Part shown: in pieces, positions 54,985-64,000 of the stretch | Position numbering within the stretch: position 1 is the first letter of the stretch | How the letters are laid out: every line of letters starts with the position of its first letter | Assembly (NCBI GenBank): GCA_013076295.1 | Contig: RQOL01000729.1 | Span: 4,836,001 to 4,900,000, forward strand | DNA: 64,000 nucleotides | From: Sanderia malayensis | Taxonomy: Eukaryota; Cnidaria; Scyphozoa; Semaeostomeae; Pelagiidae | Direction of reading: 5' to 3' | Translations under genes and position numbers: made by a program | The notes under the pieces: generated by a model | Database searches by the model: none | Told to the model about the DNA's origin: nothing | Seen by the model: the letters and a program-made list of their open reading frames with translations, nothing else

Positions 54985-55290
54985 TACAACTAAATAATGA
55001 ACAAATGAATGTCTATTAAAGTGAATTTTAGAAATGCTCACAGCAAAACTTTTGGTCAAATTGTGTCTCTTCATAAAACTTGGTAACCAGTCCCTTCCAG
55101 GAAAGTTTTCTTTGAATCTATAATCAGTGACATGTCTTTTGTCCAAGTAGGTAGAATTCGGAGAGGCATCTTACTGCAAATCCATTGACAGGAACTCCCC
55201 ATTCTGATAAAATATTGATGCTGTTAACAATCTTGTGTTCACATTCCTGCCTCACTTGCTTTGGACCGCCAAAAGCCCTAGAATGAGAGT
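54985..55290 (-). pseudogene. pogo/Tc5-type transposase HTH fragment
   Basis: Reads ECEHKIVNSINILSEWGVPV, then the KRHVTDYRFKENFPGRDWL and PSFMKRHNLTKS blocks. NFPG-x-DW-x-x-x-F-x-x-R-H is the usual CENP-B-like HTH signature of pogo/Tigger-type elements. The DDE core is missing and stops interrupt it. Confidence 0.6.
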
Positions 55291-55438
55291 TGTTCAGCTT
55301 GTTTATAAAGCCTGGTCCTCACTATGAGTTAATCACGATAATTACGATAACAATATCTACGAATAAATTCCTTGACAACGGGGATGCTTAATTTTACTCA
55401 TGTACTCATTCACCATTCATGTTTATCGTGAATTCAAA

Positions 55439-56060
55439 ATGGCCGTACAAAATAAGAAAATGCTTGCAATAATGAGTACTATTTACATCTTCCGAAAACA
55501 TAGACAACAACGAGAAAAACAGAAAGCTCAACAGCAAAGAAAACGAAGGTTCTGGGTCCAAGAAATTTTCAAAAATAAATCATCTAGCGAGTATCACAGG
55601 TTTGTTCAAGAGTTAAGGTTGAACGATCGAGAATATCATTACAGGTATCTGCGAATGTCGAAGGAACGATTTGATCGCTTGTACAGTCTGGTATAAGCGA
55701 AGAAAACAAAGAAAGATACAGTTTTTTGTCAAGCCATTCCTGCTTGTCAGAGATTGGTCATTGCATTAAGATACCTTGCAACAGGCTGCTCTCAACTAAC
55801 GCTCAGCTATTATTTCCGAGTTGGCCGAACAACAATCAGGAACATCATAAGAGAAGTTTGCATTTCAATTTATGAACCCCTTTCAGAAACGTATCTTAGA
55901 CCACCATCATCTGCTGATAAGTGGAAAGGTATCAGCAATGATTTTGAAAAGCTCTGGAACATGCCACATGTTGGATCAACATGTGGCATGTTCCAGAGCT
56001 TGTTGGATCAATTGATGGAAAGCATATAGCCATGGACTGCCCCAAAGGGTCTGGATTGTA
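55439..56060 (+). pseudogene. PIF/Harbinger transposase relic
   Basis: Starts MAVQNKKMLAIMSTIYIF. It includes EYHRFVQELRLNDREYHYRY, after a stop RLVIALRYLATGCSQLTLSY, and FRVGRTTIRNIIREVC, then the first catalytic Asp region GSIDGKHIAMDCPKGSG in another frame at about 56005-56060. A 49-bp inverted duplication (about 55953-56000, GCTCTGGAACATGCCACATGT and its complement) breaks the protein just before that motif. At least three lesions. The remaining catalytic residues are gone. Confidence 0.75.
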
Positions 56061-56254
56061 GTATTACAATTATATGGGGTTTTATTCTTATATTACTGTA
56101 TTTGTCTTTCGATGTAACAAGGTATTTAATACTTGCATACACAATTTATAACAATTTAGATAATTGAAGACATGATTGCTGATCAACCCAGTACTTCAAA
56201 AGCTGTTGCAGCCTCGAGGGATATAGTGCAGGTAAACTCAGTTTCGTCTATTTG

Positions 56255-57297
56255 GTTGTGCAATGCTTAGGCCATGATCAAAGTTTTGAATTTTTCCAGC
56301 CCTATTTGCACGTTTTTCCCCATTTAAATTTTTGACAAGTGTTGTCTGATAACACAACTAAAATAATGTGTTGTTTTTTTCTTTTATTTCTGGTTTTTTT
56401 ATTGTTTTTTACGATTTCCAACGAAGTTGCTTTTCACTCAGGAAGGAGCAATTTTTCATGCAACACGCGTCGTGTTTGCCTTTGCGAAAATTAAATTTTA
56501 GCCTGCCATAATTGATTATTTTTTACCCAAACACTTTCGATAATTGTTCACCAAGATATTACCTTCATGTTGGGGTTTTTTCAGTTCAACTGGATCACTA
56601 TTTGCCACCTTAAATACTATTTGTACTTGCTAAAGTGTGTTCATAGGTTTTGCTTTTTGCATGGCTCCGAAAAGTCATTAAAACCATTTCCACTAAATTG
56701 TCTCTAAAAATTCAGTATTACTTATTTAAGAAATGAAACTATTTGCAACGTATTCGCTGTATCCTGAGCTACGTGTTGATATGATTTTTAATTAGGATGG
56801 AGTTGGAATTTTTGAGAATAGATTGATTTTCCTGTTGCAACTTTTTTCTGCCAATTTTACACTGAAATTAGCAATATTCAGAAAGGGCTTTCAACAGGGT
56901 AGCAGGGTGGGCGCAGGGTGCTCCCTTGCCAGGGGGGAGATTTGACCTCCCACCTTTACATGTTTTAGAAATGTTACGTCGTAGCATGTATTGTAGATGT
57001 ATTGTAGGTATGTATTGTAGGGTATGTATTGTAGGGTATGAGTATGTATTAGGTATATATTTTTATAGTAGTATAGTATTTTTATAGTATATAGGTATAG
57101 TATAGTAGGTATAGTATGTTTGTAGAGTAGATATAGTATGTTAGTATAGTATTTAGGTATAGTATGTATGTATGTATGTATGTATGTGTGTATGGGCATG
57201 AGCGGAAGCAAATGCACCGCGCGAAGCACGCCAACCAGACTAAGCTTTTTTACTTGACAGGCTGGGGTGAACGAGCGAAGCAAGTGATGACCCCTAG
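56255..57297 (+). mobile_element. Helitron-like element, copy 5 (5'-truncated)
   Basis: Starts inside the body at CAATGCTTAGGCCATGATCAAAG, includes the AACACAACTAAAATAATGTGTTG block and a decayed minisatellite (56990-57185), and ends GGGGTGAACGAGCGAAGCAAGTGATGACCCCTAG. The GGGGT/ACCCC pair forms the terminal stem. Copy 6 follows without a gap. Confidence 0.75.
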
Positions 57298-58130
57298 TCT
57301 AATAATATATATATTCTGTGATGTCACGTGACGATGGCGAAACTCTGGCCAAAACAATAGATTCGACCCCAAACAATAGGTTGAACGCCCAAAAACAATG
57401 GCCCCAAACGGCGAACCGTGTGATCACAAAAACTCTTTTGCATGCGGGTGTTTAGCGTTGCAATTTGCACAGAAAACGCTGTTTACTGAGTAGACAAAAG
57501 TAATGGATTTTGTTTTTTGATTGTCTCCTGAATTTTTCAATTATTCTATTAATTACTCTGCTAATTGTGCTATCACGAAAAAACTATGGTTTACGCCCGC
57601 GAAACTTTCAAATTTGTCTCGCAAACTCCATTTACGAACAAAGTATTCGCTCTTCAAGTGACCCATTTCGTCCTTTCCTGCAGTTTGATTGGCTCTTTCG
57701 CGTGACCCACATGGGTTGTCAATCATTTTTCGCCCTCGCCTTGCAGGCGACCCACGTAAATGGTCAGCCGTTTTTCGTTATTCGCCCTCGGGGGTTGCAG
57801 CAGCAGGTACTTTTGGAGAAGACGCGTGTTTTTGTTTTGCACACAAAGGGCGCCTTTCAAAGTGTTTTACCACCTGAATTATCTTTGCAATTAGTTGCTA
57901 CTTGTTTCAAAGATCTGCTGAGTTGCAGGAAGCAATAGAAAACACAGGTGATTGCCTTGTTTTGTATTTTAAGTTGAAATAGCTGTTGTTTTTGTAGTAG
58001 GCGTTGCTTCGGCATGCTTCCAAAGCTTAGGCCCAACGAAAACAAAGTCAAAGTTATGAATTTTTCAGGCGCTATTTGCAAAATTTTCCTCATTTAAACT
58101 TTCGACAAATGTTTGTATGTTTGTATAGTA
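57298..58130 (+). mobile_element. Helitron-like element, copy 6 (5' part)
   Basis: Begins TCTAATAATATATATATTCTGTG directly after CTAG of copy 5 and matches the 5' body, ending near the AACTTTCGACAAATG block. It then meets copy 7 in opposite orientation at about 58150. Confidence 0.7.
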
Positions 58131-58151
58131 TATTTTTATAGTAGTTACCAG

Positions 58152-59845
58152 AGGTCATCACTCGCTTCACTCGATCGCCCCAGCGGGTCAAATAAAACAG
58201 CTTAATCTGGTTGGCGCGCTCCGCGCGCTGCATTCACTCCCTCTCAAGCCCATGCACACATACATACATACATATCTACATACATACTACATACATATCC
58301 TACAATACATAATCTACAATACATACCCTACATACATACCCTACAATACATACCCTACTATACATACCCTACAATACATAACCTACAATACATACCCTAC
58401 TATACATACCGTACTATACATATCCTACTATACATACCCTACTATACATATCTTACTATACATACTACGACATAGCATTTCTAAAGAAATTAAAGGTGGG
58501 ATATTCCCCCCGTGCCCACGCTGCTCCCTAAAAGCCGTTTCTGAAAGTTGATAATTTCAGTGTGAAGCTTGAAAAAAATAGTTACTTTCAAAAACCTAAT
58601 CCATCCTGGAAAATTTAAACTCAATCTGTAATAAAAAATATAGTAAACTGTAGCTAAGGAAACAGCGAACACATTGTAAATAGTCTCATCTCTTAAATAA
58701 GTAATACTGAATTCTTAGAGACCCTTTAGTGAAAGTGGCTTGGATGAAATTTCGGAGCCATGCAAAAAGCAAAACCTTTGAACACACTTTAGCAAGTAAA
58801 AATACTGTGGCAAATAGTGGCCCAGTTGAATTCAAAAAACACCAACATGAAGGTAATATGTTGGGGAATAGTTATCGAAAGTGTTTGGGTAAAAAATAAT
58901 CAATTGTGGCATGCTAAAATTGAATTTTCGCAAATGCAAAAACAACACGTGTTGTGTGAAAAATTGCTCCTTCCCGAGTGAAAAGCAACTTCTGTTGGAA
59001 ATCGTGAAAAAACAACAAAAAAACAAAAAAAAACAACACATTATTTTAGTTGTGTTATCAGACAACACTTGTCAAAAATTTAAATGAGGAAAACGTGCCA
59101 ATAGGGCCGGAAAAATTCAAAACTTTCACCATGGCCTAACAATTGTTAGCATGCCGAAGCAACAATGGCGGCCGCCTACTACAAAACCTACAACTATTGC
59201 ATTCAAAAATCAAAACAAAGCCATCACCTGTGTTCTCTATTGTTTTCTGCAACTCTCCAGGGGTCTTTCAAACAATTAACAGCTCTTTACAAAGATAATT
59301 CAGCTCGTAAAACATTTTGAGAGGCGTACATCTCACTTTTTGTGTACAAAACAAAAACACGCGTCTTCCCCAAAAGTACCTGCTGCCAGCCGAGGGCACA
59401 TTTGCATGATAACGAAAAACACGTCACTGCTGACGTGAAATTGCGAAAGAGCCAATCAAATTGCAGGAAAAGGCGAAACGGGTCACGTGAAGAGGCAATA
59501 CTTTGTTAGAAAATGGAGCCGGGGACGCTAAATTGGAAGTTTCGCCAGCGTAAACCGTCGTTTTTTCGTGATAGCACAATGAATGGAATAATGAATAGAA
59601 TAACTCAAAAATTCTTTTAAAACAAGCTTCCAAAAATAGATAACTTTTGTCTGCTCTAGAAACGGAGCCTTTCCATGCAAGTGCCAACCTTTTGTGCCCC
59701 CATTCAAAAAGGCCTTGTTGATTACAGGGTTCGCCGTTTCGGCCCATTGTTTTCGGGCGTTCGACCTATTGTTTTGGCTCGAATCTATTGTTTCAGCGTA
59801 GTTTCGAGCCCTCCTCACGTGACTCCGTAGAATAGTAATATTAGA
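58152..59845 (-). mobile_element. Helitron-like element, copy 7
   Basis: Minus strand. The 5' terminus is TCTAATATTACTATTCTACGG at 59845. The body is nearly complete, with a minisatellite of CATACCCTACAATA units at 58255-58480. The 3' block (GATGACCTCTGG at 58152) has lost the exact CTAG. Confidence 0.75.
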
Positions 59846-62054
59846 CTAGGGGTCATCACTCGCTTCGCTCGTTCGCCCCAGTCCGTCAAGTAAAAAAAGT
59901 TTTATCTGGTTGGCGCGCTGCATTTGCTCCCGCTCATGCCCATACATACCAACATACAGACCTACATACCTACATACCTACATACATACATACATATACA
60001 TACATACATACATACATACATACATACATACATACATACATACATACATACATACATGAGCCGGGTTCGGTCGCTTTGCTCCCTCCCCGGAGCCCGTCAA
60101 GTAAACAATGCTTAATCTGGTTGGTGCGCTCCGCGCGCTGCTTTCGCTGCCGCTCATGCCCATACATACATCCATACATACATACATACATACATACATA
60201 CTACATACATACCCTACAATACATACCCCACAATACATGCCCTACAATACATACCCTACAATACATACCCTACAATACATATCCTACAATACATACCCTA
60301 CCATACACACCCTACAATACCTACCCTACAATACATACCCTACATACCCTACAATACATATCCTACAATACATACCCTACAATACATACAATACAATACA
60401 TACCCTACAATACATACTCCACAATACATACCCTACAATACATACCCAACAATACACACCCTACAATACATACCCTACAATACATGCCCTACAATACATA
60501 CCCTACAATACACACCCTACAATACATACCCTACAATACATACAATACAATACATGCCCTACAATACATACCCCCACAATACATACCCTATAATACATAC
60601 CCTACAATGCATACCCTACTATACATACCGTACTATACATATCCTACTATACATACCCTACTATACATATCTTACTATACATACTACGACATAACATTTC
60701 TAAAGAAATTAAAGGTGGGATATTCCCCCCTAGCAAGCGGCCGCCCCGTGCCCACGCTGCTCCCTGAAAGCCGTTTCTGAAAGTTGATAATTTCAGTGTG
60801 AAGCTTGAAAAAAATAGTTACTTTCAAAAACCTAATCCATCCTGGAAAATTTAAACTCAATCTGTAAAAAAAAATATACCAAACTGTAGCTAAGGAAACA
60901 GCGAGTATGTTGCAAATAGTCTCATCTTTTAAATAAGTAATACTGAATTCTTAGAGACCATTTAGTGGAAGTGGTTTGAATGAAATTTCGGAGCCGTGCA
61001 AAAAGCAAAACCTCTGAACACACTTTAGCAAGTAAGAATAGTATTTACCGTGGCAAATAGTGACCCAGTTGAACTGAAAAACACCAACATGAAGGTAATA
61101 TGTTGGGGAACAATTATCGAAAGTGTTGGGGTAAAAAATAACCAATTGCGGCAGGCAAAAATTGAATTTTCGCAAATGCAAAAATTGCTCCTTCCCGAAT
61201 GAAAAGCAACTTTGTTGGAAATCGAAAAAAAACAACAATAAAAAAAAAACAACACATTATTTTAGTGGTGTTATCAGACAACACTTGTCAAAAATTTAAA
61301 TGGGGAAAATTGTGCAAAAAGGGCCGGAAAAATTCAAAACTTTGGCCTAAGCGTTGTAAGCATGCCGAAGCAACAATGGCGGTCGCCTGTTACAAAACCT
61401 GGAACTATTTCATTCAAAAAACAAAACAAAGCTATCACCTGTGTTCTCTATTGTTTCCTGCAACTCTCCAGGGGTCTTTCAAACAATTAAGAGCTCTTTA
61501 CAAAGATAATTCAGCTGGTAAAACACTTGGAAAGTCGCCCACCTCACTTTTTGTGTACAAAACAAAAACACGCGTCTTCTCCAAAAGTACCTGCTGCCTG
61601 CCAAGGGCAAATTTGCATGATAACGAAAAACGCGTCACTGGTCACATGAAATTGCGAAAGAGCCAATCAAATTGCAGGAAAAGGCGAAACGGGTCACGTG
61701 AAGGGCGAATACTTTGTTCGAAAATGGAGTCGGGGACGCGAATTTGGAAGTTTCGCCAGCGTAAACCGTCGTTTTTTCGTGATAGCACAATTAGTGGAAT
61801 AATTAATGGAATAACTCAAAAATTTTATTAAAACAGGCTTCCAAAAATAGATAACTTTTGTCTACTCTAGAAACAGAGGCTTTCCATGCAAGTGCCAACC
61901 TTGTGCTCCCCCATTCAAAAAGCCTTGTTGATTGCACGGTTCGCCGTTTCGGCCCTTTGTTTTCGGGCGTTCGACCTATTGTTTCGGGTCGAATCTATTG
62001 TTTTAGGTAGAGTTTCGCCACCATCACGTGACCACGTAGAATAGTAATATTACA
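59846..62054 (-). mobile_element. Helitron-like element, copy 8 (complete, 2209 bp)
   Basis: Minus strand. The 5' terminus TGTAATATTACTATTCTACG is at 62054 and CTAG at 59846-59849. There is one long ACAT tract (59940-60056), then a second 3'-type block with CCGGGGAGGGAG (60070-60150), and then the 14-bp minisatellite (60180-60690). The two 3' blocks suggest it absorbed part of another copy. It abuts copy 7 head-to-tail. Confidence 0.75.
59940..60690. repeat. ACAT tract and CATACCCTACAATA minisatellite
   Basis: ACAT repeats at 59940-60056 and 60160-60200, then about 33 units of the 14-bp repeat to 60690. Frames such as TLQYIPYNTYP are repeat artefacts. Confidence 0.95.
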
Positions 62055-64000
62055 CTAGCCGGGGGCCAGGTCGCTTCTCTCCCTCCCCGGAGCCCGTCAA
62101 GTAGACAAAGCTTAATCTGTTGGCGCGCTTCGCGCGTTGCATTCGCTGCCGCTCATGCCGATACATACATACATACCCTACAATACATACCCTACAATGC
62201 ATACCCTACAATACAAACCCTACAATACATACCCTAAAATACATACCCTACATTACATAACCTACACTACATACTCTAAAAATAAATACCCTACAATACA
62301 TACCCTACAATACATACCCTACAATACAAACCCTACAATACAAACCCTACAATGAATACCCTACAACACATACCCTACAATACATACCCTACGATACATA
62401 CCCTACAATACATACTCTACAGTAAATACCCTACAATACATACCCTGCAATACATACCCTACAATACATACCCTACAATACATACCCTACAATACATACC
62501 CTACAATACATACCCTACAACACGTACCCTACAATACATACCCTACAATACATACCCTACAATACATACCCGACGATACATACCCCACAATGCATACCCT
62601 AACATACACACCCTACAATAAATACCCTACAATACATACCCTACAATACATACCCTACATACATACCCTACAACACATACCCTACATAACATACCCTATA
62701 ATACATACCCTACAATAGATACCCTACAATAAATACCTTACAATACATACCCTACAATACATACCCTACAATACATACCCTACGATACATACCCTACAAT
62801 ACATACCCTACAATACATACCCTACAATACATACCCTACAATACATACCCTACAATACATACCCTACATAACATACCCTACAGTACATACCCAACAATAC
62901 ATACCCTACATAACATACCCTACATTACATACCCTACAATACATACCCTACAATACATACCCTACAATACATTCCCTACAATACATACCCTACAATACAT
63001 ACCCTACAATACATACCCTACAACACGTACCCTACAATACATACCCTACAATACATACCCGACGATACATACCCCACAATGCATACCCTAACATACACAC
63101 CCTACAATAAATACCCTACAATACATACCCTACAATACATACCCTACATACATACCCTACAATACATACCCTACAAAAAATACCCTACAATACATACCCT
63201 ACAATACATACCCTACAATAAATACCTTACAATAAATACCCTACAATACATACCCTACAATAAATACCCTATAATAAATACCCTACAATAAATACCCTAC
63301 AATAAATACCCTACAATAAATACCCTACAATAAATACCCTACAATAAATACCCTACAATACATACCCTACAATACATACCCTACATAACATACCCTACAA
63401 TACATACCCAACAATACATACCCTACATAACATACCCTAAATTACATACCCTACAATACATACCCTACAATACATACCCTACAATACATTCCCTACAATA
63501 CATACCCTACAATACATACCCTACAATACATATCCTACAACACGTACCCTACAATACATACCCTACAATACATACCCTCCAGTACATACCCTACAATACA
63601 TTTCCTACGATACATACCCTACAATAAATACCTTACAATACATACCCTACAATACATACCCTACAATACATACCCGACGATACATACCCCACAATGCATA
63701 CCCTAACATACATACCCTACAATAAATACCTACATACATACCCTAACAATACAACCTACATACATACCCTACAATACATACCCCTACAAGACATACCCTA
63801 GAATAAATACCCTACATACATACCTACAATACATACCCTACAATAAATACCTTCCAATAAATACCCTACAATACATACCCTACAATAAATACCCTACAAT
63901 AAATACCCTACAATAAATACCCTACAATAAATACCCTAGAATACATACCCTACAATACATACCCTACAATACATACTACGATGCAAAATTTCTAAAGAAA
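62055..64000 (-). mobile_element. Helitron-like element, copy 9 (runs off the window)
   Basis: The 3' end is CTAG at 62055-62058 with a CCGGGG/CCCCGG stem. GCGCGCTTCGCGCG and the 1.8-kb minisatellite follow. At 63970 the sequence leaves the array with TACTACGATGCAAAATTTCTAAAGAAA, the body block that follows the array in copies 7 and 8, so the element continues beyond 64000. Confidence 0.75.
62165..63975. repeat. 1.8-kb CATACCCTACAATA minisatellite with higher-order repeats
   Basis: About 125 units of 14 bp. A variant block, CGACGATACATACCCCACAATGCATACCCTAACA, recurs at 62571, 63060 and 63675, so the array has a higher-order period of roughly 490-615 bp. A subarray with AATAAATACCCTAC units lies at 63225-63355. 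Confidence 0.95.

Noticed and set aside
60076..60780. 234-residue open frame
   Set aside because: Same 14-bp minisatellite artefact within a Helitron copy.
61199..61831. 210-residue plus-strand frame
   Set aside because: It is Helitron body sequence read in the wrong strand; other copies have stops there.
62165..63975. Telomere-like array (CCCTA motif)
   Set aside because: The unit is 14 bp (CATACCCTACAATA), not TTAGGG/CCCTAA, and lies inside Helitron copies.

Overview
This is eukaryotic, almost certainly metazoan, AT-rich DNA packed with mobile elements. There are introns with GT..AG borders, no operons, and proteins of families I associate with cnidarian-type invertebrate genomes: THAP/DDE transposases with a YqaJ partner, DIRS retroelements, DUF6589 proteins, HECT proteins beside integrases, and Helitrons with internal microsatellites. 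Cnidarian is an inference; no ribosomal or conserved host gene is present to settle it. Nearly every recognisable gene belongs to a transposon, and most carry stops, frameshifts or insertions.

Layout. 1-930: unassigned. 931-8772: Helitron copies with ACAT/CATACCCTACAATA-type minisatellites on both sides of a broken HUH-Rep/SF3-helicase gene (3166-6440), itself split by a fold-back THAP element (3753-5769). 8774-10165: a truncated THAP-DDE element. 10300-18300: a degraded multi-exon plus-strand gene, with a 900-bp three-exon segment present twice, plus a TTAA element, a LINE fragment and a solo Helitron (15358-16313).

19051-39687 is a nest of insertions. A DIRS retroelement (minus strand) is broken inside gag by a LINE 3' tail. 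That tail is broken by a 15.6-kb element carrying a RecQ-like helicase (+) and a DUF6589 gene (-). The DUF6589 gene is in turn broken by a hAT element (36557-37932), a 4.6-kb THAP-DDE/SAP-SWIM-YqaJ element (29001-33578) and a fold-back element (25832-28762), which holds another hAT (26857-27808). Target-site duplications (AT, ATA, AACCCCAC, GTGGCTAG) mark several of these, and at two insertion points in the DUF6589 exon one duplication copy leaves the reading frame open.

39951-44139 is a TTAA-flanked element with parts of a DDE integrase gene and an XPG-like nuclease fragment. 44698-53721 is a second large element: a DDE integrase (+) and a HECT-domain protein (-) between inverted 20-bp minisatellites and short terminal repeats, with a 6-bp duplication TTCCAG. 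A 2.9-kb THAP/YqaJ deletion derivative with 262-bp matching terminal repeats sits between the second and third catalytic residues of the integrase. 54290-56250 holds a tandem repeat and relic pogo- and Harbinger-type transposases. 56255-64000 is a head-to-tail and inverted cluster of Helitron copies ending in a 1.8-kb minisatellite array.

The most interesting material is three two-gene transposon architectures, all convergent and each pairing a likely recombinase with a second enzyme (RecQ helicase, YqaJ exonuclease, HECT ligase), and the HUH-Rep/SF3 gene lying exactly between two outward-facing Helitron 5' ends.
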